This document shows, piece by piece, positions 34,898 through 52,208 of a stretch of 64,000 nucleotides of DNA. Every line of letters starts with the position of its first letter. Positions within the stretch are counted from its first letter, which is position 1. The DNA is from Collinsella tanakaei (GTDB lineage Bacteria; Actinomycetota; Coriobacteriia; Coriobacteriales; Coriobacteriaceae), in the NCBI RefSeq assembly GCF_016902615.1, contig NZ_JACJMB010000009.1, forward strand, positions 18,821 through 82,820, read 5' to 3'. Below the pieces are notes generated by a model. The model searched no databases, was not told where the DNA came from, and saw nothing but the letters and a program-made list of their open reading frames with translations. The position numbers and the translations under genes were made by a program.

Positions 34898-35803
34898 ATG
34901 AAGGCCATCATTCCTGCCGCCGGTCTCGGCACGCGTTTTCTGCCCTCGACCAAGTGCACTCCCAAAGAGATGCTGCCGGTGCTCGACAAGCCGGTCATCC
35001 AGTACGTGGTGGAGGAGGCGCTCGAGCCCGAGGAGGTCGACGACGTTATCATCGTGACCTCGCCCGGCAAGCCCGAGCTGCTGAGCTATTTCCAGCCCGA
35101 TCGCTCCCTTGAGGGGTTGCTGCGCGAGCGCGGCAAGGCCGCCTACGCCGATGCCGTCGCCAACGCCGGCTCGCTGCCGGTCGATTTCCGTTATCAGTAC
35201 GAGCCGAAGGGCCTCGGCCATGCGATCCGTTCGGCGGCAGACGCCGTCGCCGGCGAGAGCTTCCTGGTCCTTCTGGGCGACTACGTCGTGCCCGCCCGCG
35301 ACATCTGCACGAAGATGATGGCGGTGTCGCGCGCGCATGCCGGCGCTTCCGTCATCGCCGTCGCGCCCTGCTCGCCCGATGAGGTGAGCCGCTACGGTGT
35401 CATCGCCGGCGAGCGCGTGGGTACCGTGCCCGAGTCGGGCACGCCGGCAGATGACGAGCCGGGTGCCGTATGGCGCGTTTCCGGCCTCGTGGAGAAGCCT
35501 GCGCCCGAGGACGCCCCCTCGAACCTCTACATCGTCGGCCGCTACCTGTTGAGCCCGCTCGTGATGGAGCTTCTGGGCGACCAGCAGCCGGGCAAGGGCG
35601 GCGAGATCCAGCTCACCGACGCCATGGCGCGCAGTCTCGAGCGCGAAGCCATGTACGCCGTCGTGATCGACCCGCTGTCCGGCTACGACACCGGCACGCC
35701 GTCCGGCTGGATGGCCACGAACGCGCTCATGGCCGCCGAGGACCCGCGGTTCCGCGATGCCTTCTGGGAGGCCATCGACGAGCGCGGCGGCCTTCGTCGC
35801 TAG
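34898..35803 (+). CDS. galU: UTP-glucose-1-phosphate uridylyltransferase
   Basis: 301 residues. Nucleotidyltransferase motifs include AIIPAAGLGTRFLPSTKCTP, VEEALEPEEVDDVIIVTSPGK and the metal-binding Asp in FLVLLGDYVV. GalU makes UDP-glucose from UTP and glucose-1-phosphate for cell-envelope sugars. It has its own terminator, so it appears monocistronic. The identity is firm from the first 40 residues. Confidence 0.95.
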   Translation: MKAIIPAAGLGTRFLPSTKCTPKEMLPVLDKPVIQYVVEEALEPEEVDDVIIVTSPGKPELLSYFQPDRSLEGLLRERGKAAYADAVANAGSLPVDFRYQYEPKGLGHAIRSAADAVAGESFLVLLGDYVVPARDICTKMMAVSRAHAGASVIAVAPCSPDEVSRYGVIAGERVGTVPESGTPADDEPGAVWRVSGLVEKPAPEDAPSNLYIVGRYLLSPLVMELLGDQQPGKGGEIQLTDAMARSLEREAMYAVVIDPLSGYDTGTPSGWMATNALMAAEDPRFRDAFWEAIDERGGLRR

Positions 35804-35824
35804 CAGATAGCCATACGTTTTCGA

Positions 35825-35855
35825 GGGCGGGGTCGCTTCGGCGGCCCCGCCCTTT
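35825..35855 (+). terminator. Terminator of galU
   Basis: GGGCGGGG (35825-35832) pairs with CCCCGCCC (35845-35852) and is followed by TTT. Confidence 0.85.
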
Positions 35856-35986
35856 GCATACGGGGCCCATGCGCGGCGGGGCCGTGCATGAACCAGCCGT
35901 TGACCGTGTTGCTCCCCTTTGGGCGCCCTGATGTAATACTGCGCGTTTGAGTCGCGATGGGCGCGGCTCGGGATAGGAGGAACACC

Positions 35987-36706
35987 TTGGATTCTGTGTC
36001 TGTCAAGAAATACGTCGCGGAGGCGTTCGGTACGTTCACGCTCATGTTTTTCGGCTGCGGTAGCGCCGCGGTCGCAGGTGCCGCGCTCGGCAACCTCGGC
36101 ATCGCGTTCGCGTTCGGCCTGTCGATCGTCGCCATGGCGTTCGCCATCGGCAACGTCTCCGGCTGCCATATCAACCCGGCTGTGACGCTCGGCCAGTTCA
36201 TCGACGGGCGCCTGTCGGTTGGGGGCCTGATCGGCTACCGGATCGGTCAGTTTGCGGGAGCCATCATCGCCGCGCTCGCGCTCATGCTCGTGATCGAGAA
36301 CTGCGCCGACCTCGGCGGGGTGGCTGCGACCGGCCTGGGCTGCAACGGGTTCGGCGAGGCCTCCAGCTCGGGCATCAGCATGTTCGGCGCCGTACTCGTC
36401 GAGGTGATCCTCACCTGCGTGTTCGTGCTGGCTGTCTTGGGTGTGACCGCTGACGGCAAGACCGGTCACTTCGCCGGTATCGTGATCGGGCTTACCCTGA
36501 CGTTCGTCCACATCATGGGCATCCCCCTGACGGGCACGTCGGTGAACCCCGCGCGCAGCTTCGGTCCCGCGCTCGTGATGGCCTTCGAGGGCAACACGCT
36601 TGCGCTCGACCAGGTCTGGGTCTTCATCTGCGCACCGCTCGTGGGCGCCGCGCTCGCTGCGGTCATCTTCCGCGCGTACAAGAGCTTCTACAGCGCTCAG
36701 GCGTAA
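35987..36706 (+). CDS. aqpZ: Aquaporin Z-type MIP-family channel
   Basis: 239 residues from a TTG start at 35987, chosen because AGGAGG lies exactly 6 bases upstream. Six membrane segments and the two half-helix motifs HINPAVTLG and SVNPARSFGPAL are present. The pore residues resemble the water-selective AqpZ group (His in GKTGHFAGIVIG, Arg after the second NPA). It sits in the inner membrane and passes water. It is monocistronic with a terminator after it. Confidence 0.9.
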   Translation: MDSVSVKKYVAEAFGTFTLMFFGCGSAAVAGAALGNLGIAFAFGLSIVAMAFAIGNVSGCHINPAVTLGQFIDGRLSVGGLIGYRIGQFAGAIIAALALMLVIENCADLGGVAATGLGCNGFGEASSSGISMFGAVLVEVILTCVFVLAVLGVTADGKTGHFAGIVIGLTLTFVHIMGIPLTGTSVNPARSFGPALVMAFEGNTLALDQVWVFICAPLVGAALAAVIFRAYKSFYSAQA

Positions 36707-36742
36707 GCGACGCCTGCGGATGCGCGATCGTCGCGTATGCCG

Positions 36743-36775
36743 GCCCGTCGCCCCTTCTGGGGTGCGGGCATTTTT
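36743..36775 (+). terminator. Terminator of the aquaporin gene
   Basis: GCCCG-TC-GCCCC pairs with GGGG-TG-CGGGC around TTCT and is followed by five T residues. Confidence 0.85.
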
Positions 36776-36803
36776 GTTCTGGGGTGGATGCCACAGCAGG
36801 GCG

Positions 36804-38075
36804 CTACCTCGATGCGCCGTGCGCGCCGCGCAGCAGGGTGTCGACGAGGTCGTTGTCGCGCGGGTCGGGGGAGCCCAGGGGCAGACCGCAGGCTTCGAAG
36901 AAGTGGCTGCCGGCGAACTGACGGGCACGGAAGGAGTCGTGCGCGCCGTCGTCGAGATAGCGCACGCGCGACAGGCAGTCGGTCGTGGCGCAGAACAGCG
37001 GCCCGCGTTCGCGGACGTATGAGAGGTAGAGCGGCTCATCGCTCCACAGGATCACGCCGGCGAGGTTCTCGAGCTCGTAGGCGACGGCGTATTGGCGCCA
37101 GGTGAGGCCGCGCTCGCGCACGTAGCGGTCGAGTATGGCCGCCATCTGCGTGACGCGGGCAAGCGTGTCGGCGGCGCTCATGATGCGCAGGCCCCCGCGC
37201 GAGGTGTCTTCGGTACTATCTGGCCGTGCGGCCGTGAGGCCAAGTCCATCGACGGCGCGCTCGTAGTCGCCCGGTCCTACGAGCACGGCTGGCACGGACA
37301 GCTTGATGGACTCGTCGCCGAACAGCTCGATGGCGGAGTGGGGGATGCGGGGGTCGTCGCGCGTTGGCACGCTGAAGATGAGGGAGTCATGCGCATGGTG
37401 CGTGCGGCAGGCGAGGCCCTGGCGGCGAAACGCCTCGCCCATGGCCTGCGCGTGCTGCATGACCTCGTCGCGCGAGGGGGCCTCGGTCACGCGGCGGCCC
37501 ATGCGGAACATGTAGAGGTTGAACAGCGGCGTCTGAGGCGCGGCATAGAAGACCGTGCGCCTGCAGAAATCCGCGACCTCGAGCTTGCGCCGGGTCGCTT
37601 TCCCATAGAGCTCGACGAGCGCCGCGCTCGCAGCGGGCCCCGAGGTCGAGCCCTCGCGCACGTCGACGACGCCGTCGGCGATATAGGGCGGGAAGTCGCC
37701 TTCGAGAACCTGGATGACGACGACGCCCAGGTCAGGGTTGTCCGGATCCGCGATGAAGCGCGCGTCGAAGCGCGGGGCGGGCGTGATGTGACGACGGCAG
37801 AGCTCGCCGATGATCTGGCTGTAGTCGGCCGCCAGGCGCGGGACGGGGCAGAGGGTGTGGTCGTCGTCGGCGATGCCGATGACAAGCCAGCCGCCTGCCG
37901 AGTTGGCGAACGACGCGATGATCTTCGGGAGCTTCTTCTGCACGGTGGGGGAGAAGTTGCGCTTGAACTCGAGCGCGTAGCCCTCGTCGAGGTCGCGCAG
38001 CTGGGAAAGGTCTGCGAAGGCGATGTCCGCGAGACCCTTCGGGTGTCCCTGGTCGTCGTGTATCGGGCTGAACAT
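36804..38075 (-). CDS. AlbA_2 (Schlafen-type) domain protein
   Basis: 423 residues from ATG 38075, after GAAAGGCGG. Residues about 15-150 match the AlbA_2 domain: DEGYALEFKRNFS, KLPKIIASFANSAGGWLVIG, YSQIIGELCRRHITP. This domain occurs in putative DNA-binding regulators and Schlafen-like nucleases. The rest has no recognised motif and contains many Arg. A very long palindrome and a LexA-like box lie upstream, outside any other gene. Whether it is a regulator or a nuclease cannot be told. Confidence 0.7.
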   Translation of the reverse strand: MFSPIHDDQGHPKGLADIAFADLSQLRDLDEGYALEFKRNFSPTVQKKLPKIIASFANSAGGWLVIGIADDDHTLCPVPRLAADYSQIIGELCRRHITPAPRFDARFIADPDNPDLGVVVIQVLEGDFPPYIADGVVDVREGSTSGPAASAALVELYGKATRRKLEVADFCRRTVFYAAPQTPLFNLYMFRMGRRVTEAPSRDEVMQHAQAMGEAFRRQGLACRTHHAHDSLIFSVPTRDDPRIPHSAIELFGDESIKLSVPAVLVGPGDYERAVDGLGLTAARPDSTEDTSRGGLRIMSAADTLARVTQMAAILDRYVRERGLTWRQYAVAYELENLAGVILWSDEPLYLSYVRERGPLFCATTDCLSRVRYLDDGAHDSFRARQFAGSHFFEACGLPLGSPDPRDNDLVDTLLRGAHGASR

Positions 38076-38121
38076 GCGCACCGCCTTTCTCGAACCTTGT
38101 GCGCAGTATACCCACAGGTGT

Positions 38122-38203
38122 CCTCCGCAGGGACGGGGCAGTTTGGGGACATCGGGGCGCACTCGCGCCCCGATGTCCCCAAACTGCCCCGTCCCCCCGG
38201 AGG
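38122..38203. repeat. Long perfect palindrome (31 + 6 bp stem)
   Basis: GGACGGGGCAGTTTGGGGAC plus ten more bases (38131-38160) is repeated as an exact inverted copy at 38165-38194 around the loop ACTC. One more G-C pair and, after a 2-base internal loop, CCTCCG/CGGAGG extend it to 82 bases. It lies in the 5' leader of the AlbA_2 gene, and one arm resembles the motif at 12845. Confidence 0.85.
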
Positions 38204-38231
38204 CCCCCCGCACCGATTCATTGAAAAATCA

Positions 38232-38245
38232 TGAACGTATGTTCG
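38232..38245. promoter_or_regulatory. LexA-like box upstream of rpoB
   Basis: TGAACGTATGTTCG fits GAAC-N4-GTTC exactly. On the plus strand TATAGC follows 3 bases later. It lies between the AlbA_2 gene and rpoB; which one it serves is unclear. Confidence 0.4.
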
Positions 38246-38322
38246 CTCTATAGCGTTCTACCTGCAGAAACTACCAAAAAGAATTTTGCTACCCCAAAAG
38301 AGTCCACGAGTCAAGACTTTTC

Positions 38323-38350
38323 TTGCCGAACGGAAGGCACCTGTTAAACT
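38323..38350 (+). promoter_or_regulatory. Promoter candidate of rpoBC
   Basis: TTGCCG (38323-38328) and TAAACT (38345-38350) are 16 bases apart, about 70 bases upstream of rpoB, in an AT-richer segment. Confidence 0.45.
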
Positions 38351-38427
38351 TATAGGTTGCGATAACTGGCAAGAGCCTCCGCGCGCTTGCCGACCAACCG
38401 TTTTTCCCGCGAAGGAGGAAACACCTG

Positions 38428-41922
<3,495 letters not shown>

Positions 41923-41928
41923 CTGACT

Positions 41929-46404
<4,476 letters not shown>

Positions 46405-46438
46405 GGTCCGCCCGCCATCGGTTGATGCGATAGCCTCG

Positions 46439-46482
46439 CGCGCCCGCCTTTCCGCACCTGTCGGGAAGGCGGGCGCGTTGCG
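46439..46482 (+). terminator. Terminator of rpoBC
   Basis: CGCGCCCGCCTT (46439-46450) pairs with AAGGCGGGCGCG (46466-46477) and is followed by TTGCGT. Confidence 0.75.
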
Positions 46483-46554
46483 TATGGGGGCACGCTTCCA
46501 GTGCCCGCGGCCGGATCGGGCTTTGGATGCGTGCGACCGCTAGAGTGCACATGG

Positions 46555-46560
46555 CTATAA
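46555..46560 (+). promoter_or_regulatory. -10 element of the NifX-like gene
   Basis: A perfect TATAAT lies 44 bases before the ATG at 46604. No matching -35 is clear. Confidence 0.5.
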
Positions 46561-46603
46561 TGGAGCGGACCGATATCGCATCCCATGACGCATGGAGGCA
46601 CAT

Positions 46604-46966
46604 ATGAGGATCGCCATTCCCGTCGAGACCGATCAGGGCCTCGAGGCGCCGCGCTCCGGCCACTTCGGCCACTGCGCCTACTTCACCATCGCTACGGTCG
46701 AGGACGGCGCAGTCGTCGCCGTCGAGTCCGTGAAGAACGTCGACCACGACGAGTGCGGCTGCGGCGGCGTGATCCAGCACGCGCTCGATCAGAACATCGA
46801 CGCCATCATCGCGACGGGCATGGGCATGCCGCCCTTCTCGCGCTTCACGGCAGGTGGCGTGGCCGTCTACGCCGAGCGCGAGACGCCGATCGCGGGCGAC
46901 GTGCTGAAGAAGTTCATCGCCGGCGAGGTCGAGCCCATGGACCCCGCTTCCGCGTGTCGCCACTAG
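46604..46966 (+). CDS. NifB/NifX dinitrogenase iron-molybdenum cofactor-like protein
   Basis: 120 residues from ATG 46604, with GGAGG 5 bases upstream. It shows the Nitro_FeMo-Co fold: MRIAIPVETDQGLEAPRSGH, FGHCAYFTIATVE and a DECGCGGVIQHALD segment with two Cys that can hold iron or a cluster. Small proteins of this kind occur in anaerobes without nitrogenase and are thought to handle Fe-S or metal cofactors. No nif genes are present. Its function is unproven. Confidence 0.8.
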   Translation: MRIAIPVETDQGLEAPRSGHFGHCAYFTIATVEDGAVVAVESVKNVDHDECGCGGVIQHALDQNIDAIIATGMGMPPFSRFTAGGVAVYAERETPIAGDVLKKFIAGEVEPMDPASACRH

Positions 46967-47080
46967 GCTGCACCCGAGCACATCATCTTGCCGGCGTTGC
47001 GTACCGACGCGACGCCGGCAGCACGTTCGCCCCCGAGCTGCCACGTGCGATGGCTCGGGGGCGAAGCCATGTCCAGGGCC

Positions 47081-47145
47081 GCAACCAACTTGCCAAACGT
47101 CTCTCTAAGAAGCCCTCTTAGAGAGACGTTTGGCAAGTTGGTTGC
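47081..47145. repeat. 29-bp perfect palindrome with 7-base loop
   Basis: GCAACCAACTTGCCAAACGT plus nine bases (47081-47109) is matched exactly by its complement at 47117-47145 around AAGCCCT. There is no U-tract. Base composition is lower in GC than its surroundings, which hints at an inserted element. Confidence 0.85.
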
Positions 47146-47352
47146 GAGCGGGCCGTTCGGTGCGGACGCAGATGCGACAGCATCAGGGCGCATGCTCCTC
47201 GCGCACCTGTTGATGCCGTATCGAGTGGGGGAGAGGCGTCCCGTGCGGATGCGCACCTCTGTCAATCGGCGGCAGGTTACTTCAGGCGGGGGTTAGTGTG
47301 AAGATTTGGCGGAAAGAGCGCAAAATCAGGATACGCCCGGCGGAGTGGTCTG

Positions 47353-47380
47353 TTGACAGCGCAGCGTGCGCGCGTACAAT
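47353..47380 (+). promoter_or_regulatory. Promoter of the rpsL (str) operon
   Basis: A perfect TTGACA (47353-47358) and TACAAT (47375-47380) are 16 bases apart, giving a strong sigma-70-type promoter about 90 bases before rpsL. Confidence 0.85.
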
Positions 47381-47474
47381 TGCGAACTGCGTGTTTCGAA
47401 GGTGGATGCTGACGCCTCGATTCAAGCCGTTGCACCAAGTATAAAGCTGGAATCATTTCGAAAAGGAGTACGCT

Positions 47475-47852
47475 TTGCCTACTATCAACCAGCTAGTCCG
47501 CCAGGGCCGCCAGTCCAAGCCGGCCAAGTCCAAGAACGCCGCTCTGCAGCACAACTCTCAGAAGCGTGGCGTGTGCACCCGCGTGTTCACCACGTCCCCC
47601 AAGAAGCCGAACTCCGCTCTGCGTAAGGTCGCCCGTGTGCGCCTGGTCAACGGCATCGAGGTCACCGCGTACATCCCCGGTGAGGGCCACAACCTCCAGG
47701 AGCACTCCATCGTGCTCGTCCGCGGCGGCCGTGTTCGCGACCTCCCTGGTGTTCGCTACAAGATCATCCGTGGCGCCTACGACTGCGCTCCGGTGAACAA
47801 CCGCATGAAGGCTCGTTCTCGCTACGGCGCCAAGCGTCCGAAGCAGAAGTAG
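47475..47852 (+). CDS. rpsL: 30S ribosomal protein S12
   Basis: 125 residues from TTG 47475, with AAAGGAG upstream. Conserved parts include [14 protein letters not shown] and [11 protein letters not shown] with Lys43. Position 88 is Arg ([10 protein letters not shown]), where most species have Lys; Lys88-to-Arg is a known streptomycin-resistance change in other bacteria. S12 acts at the decoding site. First gene of the str operon. Confidence 0.97.
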   Translation: MPTINQLVRQGRQSKPAKSKNAALQHNSQKRGVCTRVFTTSPKKPNSALRKVARVRLVNGIEVTAYIPGEGHNLQEHSIVLVRGGRVRDLPGVRYKIIRGAYDCAPVNNRMKARSRYGAKRPKQK

Positions 47853-47940
47853 TCAGATCTGTAACGAACCGTTTCTGCGGCTGCGCACCTAGCTTGCAGG
47901 CACCGCGCGCCGCACACCTATATCAGAGGAGAATCGAACT

Positions 47941-48414
47941 ATGCCTCGTCGCAAGACTAAGAATCTGCATCGCGAGATCCAGCCGGATTCCGTGTACAAC
48001 AACCGTCTGGTGACTCAGCTCATCAACAAGATCCTGCTTGACGGCAAGAAGGCCACCGCCGAGCGCATCGTCTACGGTGCGTTCGACATGGTCGCCGAGA
48101 AGTCCGAGCAGGATGCCCTGTCCGTCTTCAAGAAGGCCATGGACAACGTCCGCCCGACCCTCGAGGTCAAGCCCAAGCGCGTCGGCGGCGCTACCTATCA
48201 GGTCCCCATGGAGGTCAACTCCCGTCGCGCCACGCAGCTCGCCATCCGCTGGATCGTGAACTTCTCGCGCGCCCGCAAGGAGAAGACCATGGCCGAGCGT
48301 CTGGCCAACGAGATCCTCGACGCCTCCAACGGCGTGGGCGCTTCCGTCAAGAAGCGTGAGGATGTCTTCAAGATGGCCGAGGCTAACCGCGCGTTCTCTC
48401 ATTACCGCTGGTAA
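47941..48414 (+). CDS. rpsG: 30S ribosomal protein S7
   Basis: 157 residues, starting [20 protein letters not shown], and ending with RAFSHYRW, as in S7. It nucleates the head of the 30S subunit on 16S rRNA and in many bacteria represses its own operon. ATG 47941 follows GAGGAGA. Second gene of the str operon. Confidence 0.96.
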   Translation: MPRRKTKNLHREIQPDSVYNNRLVTQLINKILLDGKKATAERIVYGAFDMVAEKSEQDALSVFKKAMDNVRPTLEVKPKRVGGATYQVPMEVNSRRATQLAIRWIVNFSRARKEKTMAERLANEILDASNGVGASVKKREDVFKMAEANRAFSHYRW

Positions 48415-48435
48415 ACCGAGGAAGGATAGATTCAC

Positions 48436-50559
48436 ATGGCCAAGGCTAAGTACAAACTGTCCGATACCCGCAACATCGGCATCATGGCTCATATCGATGC
48501 CGGTAAGACCACCACGACCGAGCGCATCCTGTACTACACGGGCAAGACCCACAAGATCGGCGAGGTTCACGACGGCGCCGCTACCATGGACTGGATGGTC
48601 CAGGAGCAAGAGCGCGGCGTGACCATCACCTCCGCCGCCACCACCTGCTTCTGGCACAAGGGCGGCGACGTGAACAACGGTCCTGCCTACCGTATTCAGA
48701 TCATCGACACCCCGGGCCACGTCGACTTCACCTCTGAGGTCGAGCGTTCCCTGCGTGTTCTCGACGGTGCTGTGGCCGTCTTCGACGCCGTCGCCGGTGT
48801 CCAGCCGCAGTCCGAGACCGTGTGGCGCCAGGCCCGCAACTACAACGTCCCCCGCATCGCCTTCATCAACAAGTTCGACCGCGTCGGTGCCGACTTCTGG
48901 CACGCGATCGACACCATGAAGGAGCGCCTCAACGCCAACGCCGTGGCCATCCAGGTCCCGATGGGCGCCGAGGACAACTTCTGGGGCATCATCGACCTCG
49001 TGACCATGGTCGCCTGGGACTTCAAGGCTGACGACAAGGGCATGACCTACCCCGAGCCCATGGACGAGATCCCGGCCGAGTTCGTCGAGATCGCCGAGGA
49101 GAAGCGCGTCGAGCTGCTCGACGCCGCCGCCAACTACGACGACGAGCTCATGATGATGGTCCTCGAGGACGAGGAGATCCCCGTGGACATGCTCAAGGCC
49201 GCCATCCGCAAGGGTGTCCTCGCCAACGAGCTCAACCCGGTTCTCGTGGGCTCCGCCTACAAGAACAAGGGCGTCCAGGAGCTGCTCGACGCCGTCGTCG
49301 ACTACCTGCCGAGCCCGCTCGACATCCCGCCCGTGGAGGGCACCAACCCCGACACCGGCGCCGAGGACAGCCGCAAGGCCGACTATAACGAGCCCTTCAG
49401 CGCCCTGGCGTTCAAGATCATGACCGACCCCTACGTCGGTAAGCTGACCTTCTTCCGCGTGTACTCCGGTCACGTGGACGCCGGCTCCTACGTGGTGAAC
49501 GCCACCAACGGCCAGCGCGAGCGCTTCGGCCGCATCCTCGAGATGAACGCCAACGACCGCGTTGACGTCGACGGCGCCTTCGCCGGCGACATCCTCGCTG
49601 CCGTGGGCCTGAAGAACACCACCACGGGCGACACCCTGTGCGAGGAGGGTCACGAGATCATCCTCGAGTCCATGGAGTTCCCCGACCCCGTTATCGACGT
49701 CGCCGTCGAGCCCAAGACCAAGGCCGAGCAGGACAAGATGTCCATGGCGCTTGCCAAGCTCGCCGAGGAGGACCCGACCTTCCAGGTGCACACCGATCAC
49801 GAGACCGGCCAGACCATCATCGCCGGCATGGGCGAGCTGCACCTCGAGATCATCGTCGACCGTCTGCTCCGCGAGTTCAAGGTCGAGGCCAACGTCGGTA
49901 AGCCCCAGGTTGCCTACCGTGAGGCCCCGGGTCACGACGTCGACCGCGCCGAGGGCAAGTTCGTCCGTCAGTCCGGCGGCCGCGGCCAGTACGGCCACGC
50001 GGTCATCAAGCTGGAGAAGATGGAGGAGGGCTTCGGCTACGAGTTCGTCAACGCCATCGTCGGCGGTGTCGTGCCGAAGGACTACATCCCGTCCATCGAT
50101 AAGGGTATCCAGGAGGCCCTGGAGACCGGTGTTATCGCCGGTTACCCGGTCGTCGATGTCAAGGTGACCCTGTTCGACGGTTCCTACCACGAGGTCGACT
50201 CCTCCGAGGCCGCCTTCAAGATCGCCGGTTCCATGGCCATCAAGGACGCCCTGAAGAAGTCCGACCCGATCCTGCTCGAGCCGGTCATGGCCGTCGAGGT
50301 CGAGACCCCCGAGCAGTACATGGGCGATGTCATGGGCAACCTGTCCGGCCGTCGCGGCAAGATCGAGGGTATGGACGACCGCTCCGGCAACAAGGTCATC
50401 CGCGCCAAGGTGCCGCTGGGCGAGATGTTCGGTTACGCGACCGACCTTCGCTCCCAGACCCAGGGCCGTGCGTCCTACACCATGCAGTTCGATTCCTACG
50501 AGCCCGCGCCCAAGTCCATCACGGACGAGGTCGTGGCCAAGGCCGGCGGCAACGCGTAA
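48436..50559 (+). CDS. fusA: Translation elongation factor G
   Basis: 707 residues. The GTP motifs are [28 protein letters not shown] and NKFDRVGAD. All five domains appear complete to SFDSYEP-like end residues. EF-G moves tRNA and mRNA through the ribosome using GTP. AAGGATAG precedes the ATG by 9 bases. Unlike most str operons, no tuf gene follows; rpsJ comes next. Confidence 0.97.
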   Translation: MAKAKYKLSDTRNIGIMAHIDAGKTTTTERILYYTGKTHKIGEVHDGAATMDWMVQEQERGVTITSAATTCFWHKGGDVNNGPAYRIQIIDTPGHVDFTSEVERSLRVLDGAVAVFDAVAGVQPQSETVWRQARNYNVPRIAFINKFDRVGADFWHAIDTMKERLNANAVAIQVPMGAEDNFWGIIDLVTMVAWDFKADDKGMTYPEPMDEIPAEFVEIAEEKRVELLDAAANYDDELMMMVLEDEEIPVDMLKAAIRKGVLANELNPVLVGSAYKNKGVQELLDAVVDYLPSPLDIPPVEGTNPDTGAEDSRKADYNEPFSALAFKIMTDPYVGKLTFFRVYSGHVDAGSYVVNATNGQRERFGRILEMNANDRVDVDGAFAGDILAAVGLKNTTTGDTLCEEGHEIILESMEFPDPVIDVAVEPKTKAEQDKMSMALAKLAEEDPTFQVHTDHETGQTIIAGMGELHLEIIVDRLLREFKVEANVGKPQVAYREAPGHDVDRAEGKFVRQSGGRGQYGHAVIKLEKMEEGFGYEFVNAIVGGVVPKDYIPSIDKGIQEALETGVIAGYPVVDVKVTLFDGSYHEVDSSEAAFKIAGSMAIKDALKKSDPILLEPVMAVEVETPEQYMGDVMGNLSGRRGKIEGMDDRSGNKVIRAKVPLGEMFGYATDLRSQTQGRASYTMQFDSYEPAPKSITDEVVAKAGGNA

Positions 50560-50624
50560 GGCCCCTCGCACGTAGCTAAGTATCTATCGCGAGGAAGCCC
50601 TCGCATCTCTATTGGAGGTAGAAG

Positions 50625-50933
50625 TTGTCTAGCCAGAAGATCAGGATTCGCCTCAAGGGCTATGATCACGAGGTTGTGGACCAGTCCGCTAAGCTTATCG
50701 TCGACACCGCTCAGAAGACCGGTGCCCGCGTGTCCGGCCCCATCCCCCTGCCCACCGAGCGCAACCTCTATACGGTTATCCGCTCCCCGCACAAGGACAA
50801 GGACTCCCGTGAGCAGTTCGAGATGCGCACCCACAAGCGCCTCATCGACATCCTCGATCCGACCAGCGGCACCGTCGACTCGCTCATGCGTCTCGACCTC
50901 CCCGCGGGTGTTGATATCGAGATCAAGCTCTAG
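50625..50933 (+). CDS. rpsJ: 30S ribosomal protein S10
   Basis: 102 residues from TTG 50625, with GGAGG upstream. [17 protein letters not shown] and [20 protein letters not shown] are typical S10. It lies 65 bases after fusA and ends in a strong terminator, so it is read with the str operon rather than leading the S10 operon. S10 also acts in transcription antitermination as NusE. Confidence 0.95.
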   Translation: MSSQKIRIRLKGYDHEVVDQSAKLIVDTAQKTGARVSGPIPLPTERNLYTVIRSPHKDKDSREQFEMRTHKRLIDILDPTSGTVDSLMRLDLPAGVDIEIKL

Positions 50934-50961
50934 GTTTTCGAACCGGTAGCTGTTTTCGTTG

Positions 50962-51031
50962 GGCCCCGAAGGGTTCCCGCCAGCCTGTGTGCAAGCGTTC
51001 GGGCTGGTGCGGAGACCCTCCGGGGCCTTTT
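50962..51031 (+). terminator. Terminator of the str-rpsJ operon
   Basis: GGCCCCGAAGGGT (50962-50974) pairs with ACCCTCCGGGGCC (51015-51027), one mismatch, with an inner GCCAGCC/GGCTGG stem, then TTTT. Confidence 0.85.
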
Positions 51032-51137
51032 CGCGTGTGGGGCCATCTATTCCGAAGTGCGGTGCACGCGCGCTGCCCATGGGCGTTGCGCTATCATGCG
51101 TGGAGTCGTGTTGCATCGGGTTGGAGGGTGAGTCCTT

Positions 51138-52172
51138 ATGGATCGCGTGCTGAATGTCGGCTATATCGGCAACGGGAAGGCGACGAACCGCTATCATATC
51201 CCGTTTATGCTCACGCTGCCCGAGAAGTTTCGCGTGAAGACGATCTATGCGCGCCACATTCGGAATGATGCGTGGGATGCGGTCCCCGGGGCAACGTATG
51301 TCGATGATCTCGACGCGGTCCTCGGCGATCCCGCTATCGACATCGTGGAGATCTGCACGCCCTCGCGTTGCCACTTCGAGCACGCGAAGGCTGCCCTGCG
51401 CGCCGGCAAGCACGTCGTGGTCGATAAGCCGTTTGCGGGAAGCGAGGCTGAGGCGGCCGAGCTGTTCGAGCTTGCGCGCGCCCAAGGCGTGACGGTCCAG
51501 TGCTTCCAGAATCGCCGCTTCGATTCCGATTACGTGACGGCGCGCACGGTGTACGACTCCGGTAAGCTTGGACACGTCTTCGAGGTCGTCACGAGCTACG
51601 ACTATTTCCGTCCCCACATGATGGATGGCGTGGGGCTCGACCCCATCGATAACGCGGCCTATGGGCACGCCACGCACTGCCTCGACCAGCTTATCGCGTG
51701 GTTCGGAGTACCCGACCGCTTCCATGCGGAGGTCCGCCAGACGAAGGGCGCGGGGGCTGCGGTCGATTATTTCGACTATGACCTGTATTATGACGAGCTC
51801 AACCTGAAGGCGACGGCGCATGCGAACTACGCGTCCGCCTTTCTGCGCCCGAGTTTTGCGGTGTATGGCGACCGCGGCGCCTACCTCAAGATGGAGAAGG
51901 ACCAGCAGGAGCGCGACCTCAAGCATTTCTATCTGCCGGCGGGCCATCCCGACTTCGGACAGGATAGCCTCGAGCAGTACGGCCTGCTCAGGTACGTCGA
52001 CGAGACGGGCGCCATGCGCGAGGAGCGCGTGCCGAGCGAGCGAACGAGTTATGCGCAGTTCTACGAGGCGCTCTTCGAGACGGTTGCCCATGGTGCCCCG
52101 CAGCTCGTCAAGCCTGAGGAGACGCTCGCGCAGATGCGCATCCTCGAGGCCGGTATGACGCTCGCTCGCTAG
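51138..52172 (+). CDS. Gfo/Idh/MocA-family oxidoreductase
   Basis: 344 residues. The Rossmann start is NVGYIGNGKATNRYH, followed by EICTPSRCHFEHA and the conserved KHVVVDKPFAGSEAEA. Such enzymes oxidise sugars or sugar-like alcohols using NAD(P). The substrate is unknown. RBS GGAGGGTG lies upstream of ATG 51138. This gene and the next phosphatase stand between rpsJ and rplC, a place normally occupied by nothing. Confidence 0.88.
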   Translation: MDRVLNVGYIGNGKATNRYHIPFMLTLPEKFRVKTIYARHIRNDAWDAVPGATYVDDLDAVLGDPAIDIVEICTPSRCHFEHAKAALRAGKHVVVDKPFAGSEAEAAELFELARAQGVTVQCFQNRRFDSDYVTARTVYDSGKLGHVFEVVTSYDYFRPHMMDGVGLDPIDNAAYGHATHCLDQLIAWFGVPDRFHAEVRQTKGAGAAVDYFDYDLYYDELNLKATAHANYASAFLRPSFAVYGDRGAYLKMEKDQQERDLKHFYLPAGHPDFGQDSLEQYGLLRYVDETGAMREERVPSERTSYAQFYEALFETVAHGAPQLVKPEETLAQMRILEAGMTLAR

Positions 52173-52208
52173 ACACGCGGGCCGAATCACGAAGCTGTTG
52201 GGAGCGAA

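Larger units (their letters stand above)
46967..47474. other. Intergenic region with three palindromes and the str promoter
   Basis: 508 bases. Three inverted repeats follow one another: GCCGGCGT/ACGCCGGC (about 46990-47020), a 13-bp stem TTCGCCCCCGAGC (47026-47065), and a 29-bp perfect stem (47081-47145). The rpsL promoter follows at 47353. No gene is seen. Confidence 0.6.

Noticed and set aside
47923..50571. An 882-codon antisense frame across rpsG and fusA
   Set aside because: Same codon-bias shadow; no start signal and no known domain.
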